Part shown: one piece after another, positions 7,578-14,944 of the stretch | Position numbering within the stretch: the stretch's first letter is position 1 | How the letters are laid out: every line of letters starts with the position of its first letter | Assembly (NCBI RefSeq): GCF_000418325.1 | Contig: NC_021658.1 | Coordinates: 8,756,001-8,820,000, forward strand | DNA from: Sorangium cellulosum So0157-2 | Lineage (GTDB): Bacteria; Myxococcota_A; Polyangia; Polyangiales; Polyangiaceae | Direction: 5' to 3' | DNA: 64,000 bases | Translations under genes and position numbers: made by a program | The notes under the pieces: model-generated | Databases searched by the model: none | The model's input: only the letters and a program-made list of their open reading frames with translations | Told to the model about the DNA's origin: nothing

Positions 7578-9074
7578 TCACGTCCCGGGGACGATCTTCA
7601 CCAGGCTGTTGCGGTTCGCCACGAAGTAGAGCTCGCCGGCGTTGTCCTCGACGATCGCGGTGAGCCCCTCGAAGGTCGGCAGCCCGCCTTGACGCGCGAA
7701 CGCAGGAGCGTTGGGCGTGTTCGGATCGGGGTTCTTGAGGATGATCGTGAGGGGCGACGTCTTGTCCCCGCACTGGACCAGCGCGCCCATGCGCCCTCCG
7801 GTGTAGTCGCCGAACAGGTACACGCCCTTGAGCTGAGGCACCTCGGCGCCCCGGTACACGAAGCCGCCGATGACCGACTTGTAATCGCGGAACGGCCCCG
7901 TCGCGCTCGCCCTCCGGTCCATGTCGACGATGGGCCGCGTGTGCGTCGAGCCCTCGCGCAGGGTGCGCCCGCGGCAGGTGTCCTCGTGGTCGCCCTCGAA
8001 CTTCGCCCAGCCGAAGTTCAGCCCCGACACGCCCGCGGGGACGTAGTCGACCTCCTCGTACGAATCCTGGCCGACATCGCCGATGTAGAGGTCGCCCGTC
8101 GCGCGATCGAAGCCGAAGCGATACGGATTGCGCAGGCCATAATGCCAGGTCCGCGCGCCGTCGCCCGGGAAGGGATTGCCCGCCGCGGCGTACGGCTCGG
8201 GAGCGTTCGGATCGAGGCGCAGGATCTTGCCGAACGGCGAGCTCGGATCCTGCGGTGCCCCCTGCTTGTCGTTGTTGCAGGACCCGCCTCCGTCGCCCGT
8301 GCCGACGTAGAGCATGCCGTCAGGCCCGAACACGACATGGCCGCCGTTGTGGTTCACCTGCGAGCTGTCGAGCCGCAGGATCGTCTTCGTGGGCGTCGGA
8401 TCGGCCACGTAAGGATCGCCGGCGGAGCGCTTGAACTCGAGCACCGTATCGCGGTTCATGTTCGTGCCGGTGGTCGGCGTCAGCATGATGTAGAATTTGC
8501 CGCTCGTCTCGTAGTCGGACGGGAACGCGATGCTGATGAGCCCGCGCTCGTCGTCGAAGGCACCGCTTTGGAGCCGGATCTCGCTGCTCACGTCGAGGAA
8601 GACCCCCGGGCGCAGCGCGCCGCCCGAGAACACGCGGATCTGACCGGTCTGCTGCACGAGATACCAGTCGTCCGAGCCCTTCGGCTGCGCGGCATACGTC
8701 AGCTTGTCCACGCCGGTGACGACGGGAGCGAGCGCCAGCTTCCCGACGTCGGGAGCCGCGCTGGCGTCGCACGCCGTCGGCTCGCCGGCGCCCGAGCCGC
8801 CCGTCCCCGTGGTGGTGGCCCCGCTCGCCGATGTGCCGCCTCCGGCGCCGCCGGAGCCGCTCGACGTCCCCGTCGCCGTTCCGGCCCCCGTCCCGCTCCC
8901 AGCCCCCGTCCCCGTCGTCCCGGTGGAGCCCTGGCTCCCCCCCGGGCCGGAGGTCGCGCCGCTCCCGCCCGTCTCCCCGTCATCGCTGCATGCGCCGGTG
9001 CCCAGCGCGAGACACGCGCCGCCACCCAGCGTCAAAGCCATCCACAAAGCCAAGGTCGTACGCTGTTTTTTCAT
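7578..9074 (-). CDS. PQQ-type glucose/sorbosone dehydrogenase-like lipoprotein
   Basis: Secreted six-bladed propeller oxidoreductase family that oxidises sugars with PQQ. The 498-residue product begins MKKQRTTLALWMALTLGGGA with lipobox GTGAC, followed by a Gly/Ser/Thr-rich linker of about 70 residues. The enzyme domain has GAFDDERGLISIAFPSDY, the signature VNHNGGHVVFGPDGMLY followed by a Gly-rich GTGDGGG, WHYGLRNPYRFGFDRATGDL, YIGDVGQDSYEEVD, and a C-terminal GLTAIVEDNAGELYFV. These match soluble glucose dehydrogenase/HHIP-like propellers. I prefer the ATG at 9074 because the lipobox spacing fits; another ATG at 9083 is possible, and neither has a strong ribosome site. The gene stands alone. 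Confidence 0.85.
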   Translation of the reverse strand: MKKQRTTLALWMALTLGGGACLALGTGACSDDGETGGSGATSGPGGSQGSTGTTGTGAGSGTGAGTATGTSSGSGGAGGGTSASGATTTGTGGSGAGEPTACDASAAPDVGKLALAPVVTGVDKLTYAAQPKGSDDWYLVQQTGQIRVFSGGALRPGVFLDVSSEIRLQSGAFDDERGLISIAFPSDYETSGKFYIMLTPTTGTNMNRDTVLEFKRSAGDPYVADPTPTKTILRLDSSQVNHNGGHVVFGPDGMLYVGTGDGGGSCNNDKQGAPQDPSSPFGKILRLDPNAPEPYAAAGNPFPGDGARTWHYGLRNPYRFGFDRATGDLYIGDVGQDSYEEVDYVPAGVSGLNFGWAKFEGDHEDTCRGRTLREGSTHTRPIVDMDRRASATGPFRDYKSVIGGFVYRGAEVPQLKGVYLFGDYTGGRMGALVQCGDKTSPLTIILKNPDPNTPNAPAFARQGGLPTFEGLTAIVEDNAGELYFVANRNSLVKIVPGT

Positions 9075-9572
9075 GGGGCGCATTCTACATGAGAGGCGCC
9101 GTGGCGCACTCATGATCTACTGCCAGGGCGAAAGAGCGTGGCATGGAGTTCCAGCGGTCATCGCCCGCAAGACCGGAGACCGCCGATAAGCCCGCTCGGC
9201 GGGTCGCCGCCGGGATGAAGTGAAGGAGCGTCGCGCCGATCGATCGGTATCGAACGGCATGGCGCTGCTCATGGAGTCAATCTGCCGCTCAGGCGGAACG
9301 CGCCTCACAGGCCGCGGCGCTCCGCGGCGCGACAGCCATCTCTCCGAGGCAGACATTTGAAGCAGAGCGGTACGCGTGAATCCGTTTCTGGTCGAAACCA
9401 GGGCTATATTCCCGCCCACCGCCCTTCTGATCACCGCATGCACGGATCCCGCCGGCGAGCGCCGCCGCCCGGGCTCACCGGCCGTCGTGGCCACTACGGC
9501 TCTCCGTAGGTCGGAGCTCAGCGTGGAGACAGACAATTACGAATCTGCCATCTTTGCTCGTCCCGCGCGCCC
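9075..9572. other. Intergenic, about 500 bp, no gene seen
   Basis: Lies between two minus-strand genes. It contains a lower-GC patch near 9385-9440, possibly promoter DNA for the dehydrogenase lipoprotein gene, and no convincing reading frame: the 139-codon frame here has random composition and no start signal. Confidence 0.45.
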
Positions 9573-10763
9573 TCAGAACGATCCGGCGATCCACGCGCTG
9601 CCCGGGCCGAGGCCGACGCGCGCGCGAACGGGTGCGCCGCCCGCCCGCCCGCGCCCGCCGCCGGACGCCGTCGCGGCGTCGGGCGTAGCGGGCGCGGTGA
9701 TCCAGAGGACCGCCCCGCCGGCCGCGAGCGCCGCCCCCGCGATGAACACCACCGTCCCGATGTTGCCCATCCTGACCGCATCGTCGCGGAGATCGAGCCC
9801 CGTCTGGTCGATGCAGCGGCCCTCCTCGTCGCAGTGGCCGCCCTCGATGGACTCGTCAAAGGTCGACTTGGCCACGAAGCCGAGCGCCGTGCCGACGCCG
9901 AGCCCGACCACGCCGAGCCCGACCCCCACCATGCCGATCGGCTTGCGGATGCTCCCGCCCTGCGGCGGAGGCGGCGTGTCCGCCGGCGGACGGGCCGGCG
10001 GCGGCGCGACGGGCGCGCCGGGCGCGGCGCTCGAGGGCGCGGCGGGCTCCGGCTCCGGCGCGCGCTCGAGCGCGGGCACGGCGACGCTCACCACGCCCGG
10101 CTTGTCGATCACGACCTTCGTCTCCCACGGCGTGTGCCCGGGCGCCGCGGCGGCGACCCGATGCTCGCCAGGGTCGAGCGGCACGGCCGTCCCCCAGAGC
10201 GCCCGCCCCACGGCGACGCCGTCCCGCGTGAGCGAGAGCCCGGAGATCGCCGCCTCCTTCGGGACCACGATCTGCAGGCGCGAGAGGCGCGGCTCGAGCG
10301 CGGCGGCCCGGCCGCGCGCCACCCGCTCGCGCTCCGTCTGCCCCGCCGACAGCGCGGCGGCCGCGACGTCGCGGAAGCCGATCCACGCCGTCGCGATCCG
10401 GCCGATGCGCTCGTAGCAGTCGGAGAGGTTGAACAGGGTGCCGATGCCCGGATCGATCTGGTGGCTCTCGGCGAGCTTCGGGCAGGCCTCGGCGTGCTTG
10501 CCCGCCGCCATCAGCGCGCGCCCCTCGTCGAACAGCGCGACCGCGGCGGCGCGCTCCTCCCGGGTGGGCTCCGCGGCGCGCGCGGACGGCGCGAGCGCGG
10601 TGAGCGCAGAGAGCGCCGACAGGAGCGCGAGCGCGCGGAGGCGCGCGCCCCCGGTCCGCGGCGCGCCGGAGGCCGCCGCACGGCAGCCGGCCTCGGGACA
10701 GGTGCTCGGGGGACGACGATGGCAGAGCAAGATGGGACCTCTCCTGGGCGCACGCGATGTCAT
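9573..10763 (-). CDS. TPR/PEGA-type membrane-anchored protein coupled to a Ser/Thr kinase
   Basis: A 396-residue exported protein. A long N-terminus is followed by the hydrophobic signal LRALALLSALSALTALAPSA, then a TPR-like helical region (EERAAAVALFDEGRALMAAG; LFNLSDCYERIGR), then a PEGA-like segment (DPGEHRVAAAAPGHTPWETK), a Pro/Ala linker, and two C-terminal membrane helices (GVGLGVVGLGVGTALGF and VVFIAGAALAAGGAVLWIT). The ATG at 10763 overlaps the kinase stop codon as ATGA, so translation is coupled. This kinase-plus-PEGA pair recurs in Sorangium-like genomes (family knowledge). It is probably a periplasmic scaffold or kinase partner; there is no catalytic signature. Confidence 0.75.
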   Translation of the reverse strand: MTSRAPRRGPILLCHRRPPSTCPEAGCRAAASGAPRTGGARLRALALLSALSALTALAPSARAAEPTREERAAAVALFDEGRALMAAGKHAEACPKLAESHQIDPGIGTLFNLSDCYERIGRIATAWIGFRDVAAAALSAGQTERERVARGRAAALEPRLSRLQIVVPKEAAISGLSLTRDGVAVGRALWGTAVPLDPGEHRVAAAAPGHTPWETKVVIDKPGVVSVAVPALERAPEPEPAAPSSAAPGAPVAPPPARPPADTPPPPQGGSIRKPIGMVGVGLGVVGLGVGTALGFVAKSTFDESIEGGHCDEEGRCIDQTGLDLRDDAVRMGNIGTVVFIAGAALAAGGAVLWITAPATPDAATASGGGRGRAGGAPVRARVGLGPGSAWIAGSF

Positions 10764-12316
10764 CGCGGATCGGAAAAAAGATCGTCCGGGCGGGACGGCG
10801 TGGGCCGAGGCGGCGGCGAAGGCCGCCCGGGCGGCCGCGCCGCCCTCGCCGAGGCGCTCGGCTTCGGCGCAGCGGCCGCGCTCGCCGCCGGCCGCGCCGT
10901 CCCGATGGCGCTGACGGTCACGGTGGCGCTCGCCCCCGGCTGCAGCGCGGCGCCGCCGTCGGGGAGCTCGGCGAGCCCGCCGGCCGCGGGGTCCGTCGCG
11001 GGCTCCGCCGTGTCGCGCGGCGACGATGCCTCCGGCGCCGACGAGGCGGTCGGCGCGCCGGGCGCGGCGTCCGGCGCGGGAGCGCGGAGCGCGAACACCC
11101 ACGCGAGCCCCGCGCCGCCCAGGAGCGCCGCGGCGATGGCCGCCGCGATCCCGAGGGCGCGCGCCCCGGCGCGACCGCCGCCCGGCGAGGCGCGCGTTCC
11201 ACCCCAGGAGCGATCCGTGGCCGCGCCGTCCGTCAGGAGCGCCGTGGGCGCGCCCCACGCCGAGCCGGCCGGCACGCCCCGGCCGCCGGAGCTGCCGCCG
11301 GGCTGCGGCGGCGCGCTGGCGGGCCCGGGCGCCGTGGAGAGCGGGCGCCGCCCGGGCTCGCGGCCCCCCTCGGCGCTCCCCTCCCCGATCGCGTCGAGGC
11401 GGACCCGCAGCACGCGCGCGGCGCGCTCGGCGAGGTGCTGCGCGTGCGGCGGCGCGAACGGGGCCAGCTCGGCGGCGAGCTCGGCGATGTTGCCGAACCG
11501 ATCGGCGGGGTTCCGCTGGAGGCAGCGCTGCACCGCGCGCTCGAGGCGCTCGGGCACGTCGGCGCGCAGCCCGCGGAGCCGCGGCGGCCCCTCCAGGATG
11601 CGGTCGTAGATCTGCATCACGGAGTCGCCCACGAAGGGCATGGCGCCCGTGAGCAGCTGGTAGAGGATCGCGCCCATCGACCAGACGTCGGCGCGCGCGT
11701 CGACGCTCTTCGAGGAGACCATCTGCTCGGGCGCCATGTAGAGCGGCGAGCCCAGCATCGCCGAGCTCTCGGTCATGTCGTGCGCCCTGGGCGCGGCGGG
11801 CTCCGCGGCGAGCGCCATCTTGGAGATGCCGAAGTCGATGACCTTGATGAGCGGGCTGCCGTCGGCCCGCTGGCTGAGGAACAGGTTGCCCGGCTTCAGA
11901 TCCCGATGGACGATGCCGAGCGCGTGCGCCTCCGCGAGCGCCTCGCACGCCTGCAGCAGGTAATCGCACGCGAGCTCGACCGAGAGCGGGCCGCGATCGC
12001 GCAGGAGGGCCTTGAGGTCGGTCCCCTCGAGGTACTCCATCACGAGGTAGGGCTCGCCCCGCGCGAGCGTGCCGACGTCGAACACGCGCGTCACGTGCTC
12101 GCTCCGGATGCGCGCCGCGGCCTGCCCCTCGCGCAGGAAGCGGGCCACGAGATCGGCGCGCTCGCGGGCCTGGGGCAGCAGGAACTTGATGGCCACCCGC
12201 TCGCCGAGCAGGCGATGGCGGGCGGCGACCACCACGCCCATCCCGCCCTCGCCGAGGACGCGCTCGACCTCGTATTTGTCCGCGAGGACGTCCCCCACGT
12301 TGACCGGTGCGACCAT
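10760..12316 (-). CDS. Hanks-type Ser/Thr protein kinase, single membrane span
   Basis: A 518-residue kinase. The catalytic domain spans roughly residues 14-280: LGEGGMGVVVAARH glycine loop, VAIKFL lysine, IVHRDLKPGNLFL catalytic loop, VIDFGISKM (DFG), and LGSPLYMAPEQM activation segment with the APE motif. After a Pro/Gly/Ser linker, the segment ALGIAAAIAAALLGGAGLAW is a membrane helix, leaving a short Ala/Pro-rich outer tail. The gene ends in an ATGA overlap with the PEGA/TPR gene. The substrate is unknown. The start ATG at 12316 gives the normal MVAPVNVGDVLADKYEVERV entry into the kinase fold. Confidence 0.95.
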   Translation of the reverse strand: MVAPVNVGDVLADKYEVERVLGEGGMGVVVAARHRLLGERVAIKFLLPQARERADLVARFLREGQAAARIRSEHVTRVFDVGTLARGEPYLVMEYLEGTDLKALLRDRGPLSVELACDYLLQACEALAEAHALGIVHRDLKPGNLFLSQRADGSPLIKVIDFGISKMALAAEPAAPRAHDMTESSAMLGSPLYMAPEQMVSSKSVDARADVWSMGAILYQLLTGAMPFVGDSVMQIYDRILEGPPRLRGLRADVPERLERAVQRCLQRNPADRFGNIAELAAELAPFAPPHAQHLAERAARVLRVRLDAIGEGSAEGGREPGRRPLSTAPGPASAPPQPGGSSGGRGVPAGSAWGAPTALLTDGAATDRSWGGTRASPGGGRAGARALGIAAAIAAALLGGAGLAWVFALRAPAPDAAPGAPTASSAPEASSPRDTAEPATDPAAGGLAELPDGGAALQPGASATVTVSAIGTARPAASAAAAPKPSASARAARPPGRPSPPPRPTPSRPDDLFSDPR

Positions 12317-12449
12317 GCACGCCCTCGCTCTGGATCTCCGCTAGTATCAAAACGCCGAGTGCGCGACAACGCGGGCCTTCCCGGAAAGGAAAGCCGCCGC
12401 GCCCTCGCCCCGCGCGTCCTCATCCCCTTCCCGCACGCGGTCGTTGCCT

Positions 12450-12485
12450 CGCCGCGCCGGCGGCGACGTCGCCGCCGGCGCGGCG
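12450..12485. promoter_or_regulatory. 36-bp perfect palindrome in divergent promoter region
   Basis: Two 18-nt arms, CGCCGCGCCGGCGGCGAC and its exact complement, abut with no spacer at 12467/12468. The palindrome lies in the 247-bp region between the divergent kinase gene and pdxH, 134 bp from the kinase start and 79 bp from pdxH. It could be a large operator or a cruciform-forming site. Confidence 0.5.
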
Positions 12486-12563
12486 CCCAGCCCGAAGCGG
12501 CGCGGCCGCGCGGCCAATACTGGCCGTTCGGGTTCGCCACACGCGCTCGCTGCCTGTATATGA

Positions 12564-13166
12564 ATGCCGCAATTTCACATGACGAACGAGCCGACCGATC
12601 CCTTCGTCCTCGCGCGCGAGCTCCTCGAGCAGCGGCAAACCACCGAACCGACCGACGCGACGGCGATGACGCTGGCCACGGCGGACGCGTCCGGGCGCCC
12701 GTCGGCGCGGATGGTGCTGCTGAAGGGCATCGACGATCGCGGGTTCGTGTTCTTCACCAACTACGAGAGCCGCAAGTCGTTGGAGATCGCGGCGAACCCG
12801 TTCGCCGCGCTGTGCATCCACTGGGCCAAGGCGGCCGAGCAGATCCGCGTCGAGGGCCGCATCGAGCGGGTCAGCGACGCGGAGTCGGACGCGTACTTCG
12901 AGACCCGCCCGCGGGGCAGCCAGATCGGCGCGTGGGCGTCGCGGCAGAGCGCGCCGCTGCCCTCGCGCGAGGCGCTCCTCGAGCGGGTGCGCGAGATCGA
13001 GGCCCGCTTCGAGGGAGGGCCCGTGCCCCGGCCGCCGTTCTGGGGCGGCTACCGCCTGGTGCCGGAGCGGATCGAGTTCTGGCGCGGCCAGGAGAGCCGC
13101 CTGCACGACCGCGTGGTCTACCTCCGCGACGGCGACGGCTGGCGCGTCGAGCGCCTCTACCCCTGA
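12564..13166 (+). CDS. pdxH: Pyridoxamine/pyridoxine 5'-phosphate oxidase
   Basis: FMN enzyme making pyridoxal 5'-phosphate, the last step of vitamin B6 synthesis and salvage. The 200 residues match the whole family: ARMVLLKGIDDRGFVFFTNY (FMN site), SRKSLEIAANPFAALCIHW, EQIRVEGRIERV, RPRGSQIGAWASRQS, and the C-terminal signature FWGGYRLVPERIEFWRGQ followed by RLHDR. ATG codons at 12564 and 12579 are both possible; the second gives MTNEPTDPFV, closer to the usual N-terminus. The gene is divergent from the kinase gene and convergent with the HNH gene. Confidence 0.95.
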   Translation: MPQFHMTNEPTDPFVLARELLEQRQTTEPTDATAMTLATADASGRPSARMVLLKGIDDRGFVFFTNYESRKSLEIAANPFAALCIHWAKAAEQIRVEGRIERVSDAESDAYFETRPRGSQIGAWASRQSAPLPSREALLERVREIEARFEGGPVPRPPFWGGYRLVPERIEFWRGQESRLHDRVVYLRDGDGWRVERLYP

Positions 13167-13188
13167 GCGCAGCGCGCCGAGCGCCCTG

Positions 13189-13198
13189 CCCCCCCCCC
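13189..13198 (+). repeat. Run of ten C residues between pdxH and HNH gene
   Basis: A homopolymer of 10 C in the 51-bp gap between two convergent genes. It is a slippage-prone site with no coding consequence visible. Confidence 0.7.
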
Positions 13199-13217
13199 GC
13201 GCCGCGGGGTCGCCGCG

Positions 13218-13571
13218 CTACGTCCCGGCGCCGCGGAGGCGGCTCGCCTTGCGCTCCCGGAGCCGCTCGATGATCGCGACGAGCTTCGGGTCGTCGCGGC
13301 GCCGCGCGTCGAGCCGCATTCCCTTCAGCGCATTGCACCGGCCGCACGCGAGCGCCAGGTTGTCGAGCGCGTCCGTCCCGCCGTGCGTGCGCGGGACGAT
13401 GTGCTCGATCGTCGCGCGCTGGATCGGCTCGCCGTCGAGGCCGACGACGACGTGCGACAGGCAATGGATGCACTTGCCCACCCACGCCGGCTGGCCGCGG
13501 ATCTCCGTGCGCTCGAACGTGGCGTCGGTCGCCACGATGTCGAGGATCAACCGTCGCCGCGCGGCCTTCAC
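13218..13571 (-). CDS. Small HNH endonuclease-like protein
   Basis: 117 residues if started at the GTG at 13571 (VKAARRRLILDIVATDATFE); no ATG lies nearer than a poorly composed upstream extension. The HNH fold is clear: zinc ligands in CIHC and CGRC, the catalytic ATIEHIVPRTHGGTDALDNL, and ALACGRCNALKG at the end. Stand-alone HNH proteins of this form cut DNA or are domesticated homing or restriction remnants. No methylase, recombinase or intron is adjacent, so a host repair or domesticated role is as likely as mobility. It lies convergent to pdxH and divergent from yjbQ. Confidence 0.8.
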   Translation of the reverse strand: MKAARRRLILDIVATDATFERTEIRGQPAWVGKCIHCLSHVVVGLDGEPIQRATIEHIVPRTHGGTDALDNLALACGRCNALKGMRLDARRRDDPKLVAIIERLRERKASRLRGAGT

Positions 13572-13749
13572 GGCGCTCGAGCGTAGCCCCTCGGCGCGGG
13601 GCCCGCACGCGGTTCGCGCCGGGCCTGCAGGTGGGCTATGGAGCCCCGGAGCCGGCGCGCGCCCGCGGCGACAGCGGCGCGGTCGCGTGGCCGCGCGGTC
13701 GTTGATCGCGCGCTCGGTCACGCCCCGTGACGCGCGCGCGGGAGGAGCC

Positions 13750-14163
13750 ATGAAGTCGAAGACCGAGTATTTCTACTTCGAGACGAAGGCCAAGCGCGAG
13801 CTCATCAACGTCACCGATCGCGTCGCGGCCGTCGTCGCCGCGAGCGGCATCCGTGAGGGGATGGTCCTCGTGAGCGCCATGCACATCACCGCCGGCGTGT
13901 TCGTGAACGACCACGAGCCGGGCCTCTGGGAGGACATCTGGACCTGGCTCCAGCAGCTCGCCCCCGAGGGGCCCGACTACCACCACCACCGGACCGGCGA
14001 GGACAACGGCGACGCCCACCTCAAATCGATCCTCGTGCACCACCAGGTGATCGTGCCCATCACCGCGGGCAAGCTCGATCTCGGGCCGTGGCAGCAGATC
14101 TTCTACGCCGAGTTCGACGGCGAGCGGCGCAAGCGCGTCGTGGTCAAGGCGATGGGCGAGTGA
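13750..14163 (+). CDS. yjbQ: YjbQ family (UPF0047) protein
   Basis: 137 residues, the full family length. The conserved core is present: GMVLVSAMHITAGVFVNDHE, the His-rich DYHHHRTGEDNGDAHLKSIL, then VIVPITAGKLDLGPWQQIFY and an FDGERRKRV ending. YjbQ proteins have been linked to low thiamine-phosphate synthase activity and to an unidentified housekeeping role (family knowledge); three conserved His residues form a likely metal or phosphate site. GGAGG lies 5 nt before the ATG. Its stop is 13 nt from the end of the convergent globin gene. Confidence 0.93.
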   Translation: MKSKTEYFYFETKAKRELINVTDRVAAVVAASGIREGMVLVSAMHITAGVFVNDHEPGLWEDIWTWLQQLAPEGPDYHHHRTGEDNGDAHLKSILVHHQVIVPITAGKLDLGPWQQIFYAEFDGERRKRVVVKAMGE

Positions 14164-14176
14164 CGCGCCCGGCGCC

Positions 14177-14635
14177 CTAGCCGGCGGCCGGCGCCGCGGG
14201 CGCCTGCGCCTCGGGCCGGCCGGCGCAGTACGCCCGCGCTCCGCGCTGCATGAGCGAGGCGATGGCGCCGAGCGCGTCCGACCAGGCCTCCCGGTGCGCG
14301 GGGGTCCAGTCGGCGGCGGCGACCTCGGACATGGCGGTGATCAGCGCGTCCGCGACCCAGGGGTACATCTCGTCCGTGACGCCGTAGTCGACGTGCTTGG
14401 CCCCCATCGCCATGAGCTTCTCCTCGAGCCACGACGCGTCTTCCAGCCGGTCGATGACCGCGACGAGCGCCTCGGCGAGCATCTTCTCCTGGTGCTCCCG
14501 GCTGTTGCGGCCGAAGAGCGGCTTCACCTGCGGATATCGCGAGAACAGGATGCCGTAGAAACGGTGTGTAAGGTTGGGCTCCCTCTCGATCACCAGCTCG
14601 AAGCTCTCCCGCAGCAGACCCACGTTCAATCCCAT
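14177..14635 (-). CDS. Single-domain globin, flavohaemoglobin-like
   Basis: 152-residue haem protein resembling the globin half of flavohaemoglobin (Hmp), without the FAD/NAD reductase domain. Visible haem-pocket residues are Tyr27 in RFYGILF (B10 position), Phe41 (CD1) and His81 in MGAKHVDYGV (proximal ligand), followed by EMYPWVADALITAMSEV. The likely role is nitric-oxide detoxification or sensing, using a separate reductase. GGAGG 7 nt before the ATG fixes the start. A sigma-54 promoter and palindromic sites lie upstream, facing a NorR-type activator, so NO-inducible transcription is strongly suggested. Confidence 0.92.
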   Translation of the reverse strand: MGLNVGLLRESFELVIEREPNLTHRFYGILFSRYPQVKPLFGRNSREHQEKMLAEALVAVIDRLEDASWLEEKLMAMGAKHVDYGVTDEMYPWVADALITAMSEVAAADWTPAHREAWSDALGAIASLMQRGARAYCAGRPEAQAPAAPAAG

Positions 14636-14716
14636 GACAAACCTCCGTGCCAGCGCGCCGTGCCCGCGCGCCGATCGCCTTCGCCGTCGAGCTCCCCCGC
14701 CGGCGCCCAGGGAATC

Positions 14717-14731
14717 GCACGGGCCGTGCCA
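14717..14731 (-). promoter_or_regulatory. Sigma-54 promoter of the globin gene
   Basis: On the minus strand, TGGCAC-GGCCC-GTGC has the -24 GG and -12 GC at the exact 12-nt register of the consensus TGGCAC-N5-TTGC, with one mismatch. A start site near 14705 leaves a leader of about 70 nt before the globin ATG. The divergent NorR-type activator supports it. Confidence 0.75.
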
Positions 14732-14792
14732 GCCGCGTTTAGCCAACCGATCGCGCCGATCCCGCCGGCTCGGCGCGCGCCGCGCGCGGCGG

Positions 14793-14812
14793 CGGTTTCC
14801 TCCAGGAAACCG
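14793..14812. promoter_or_regulatory. Palindromic activator site 1 (CGGTTTCC-N4-GGAAACCG)
   Basis: Perfect 8-bp inverted repeat with a 4-nt spacer, centred near -98 relative to the predicted globin start. The same 7-bp half-sites and spacer recur at 14896. It is the best candidate enhancer site for the NorR-type protein. Confidence 0.6.
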
Positions 14813-14895
14813 GGCGCCCGAGCGCGCGCGGCGGCGCTGGCCGCGAGAGGCCCGGCGCCGCTTGCCCCGCCGGTCCCCTCGGTGTTTCCTGCGGT

Positions 14896-14913
14896 GGTTT
14901 CCGGAAGGAAACC
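14896..14913. promoter_or_regulatory. Palindromic activator site 2 (GGTTTCC-N4-GGAAACC)
   Basis: Perfect 7-bp inverted repeat with the same geometry as site 1, 32 nt upstream of the activator start codon. A single GTTTCC half-site precedes it at 14884. It could also mediate autoregulation of the activator. Confidence 0.6.
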
Positions 14914-14925
14914 GCCGCCGCATCC

Positions 14926-14941
14926 GTCTCCTCGAGGAACC
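14926..14941. promoter_or_regulatory. Degenerate third activator site (GTCTCC-TCGA-GGAACC)
   Basis: An imperfect copy of the two palindromes with the same 6-4-6 spacing, directly in front of the activator GTG. NorR enhancers elsewhere usually contain three sites (family knowledge). Confidence 0.35.
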
Positions 14942-14944
14942 CGC

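Noticed and set aside
9117..9536. A 139-codon minus-strand frame in the 500-bp gap
   Set aside because: No start signal, Arg/Ser-rich random composition, no motif.
9573..12350. A single fused minus-strand protein of about 925 residues
   Set aside because: The upstream part is an out-of-frame reading of the kinase gene. The kinase and TPR/PEGA genes are separate and overlap by ATGA.
13218..13571. Homing endonuclease or intron remnant
   Set aside because: The HNH gene sits between intact genes with no interrupted target, intron structure or integrase.
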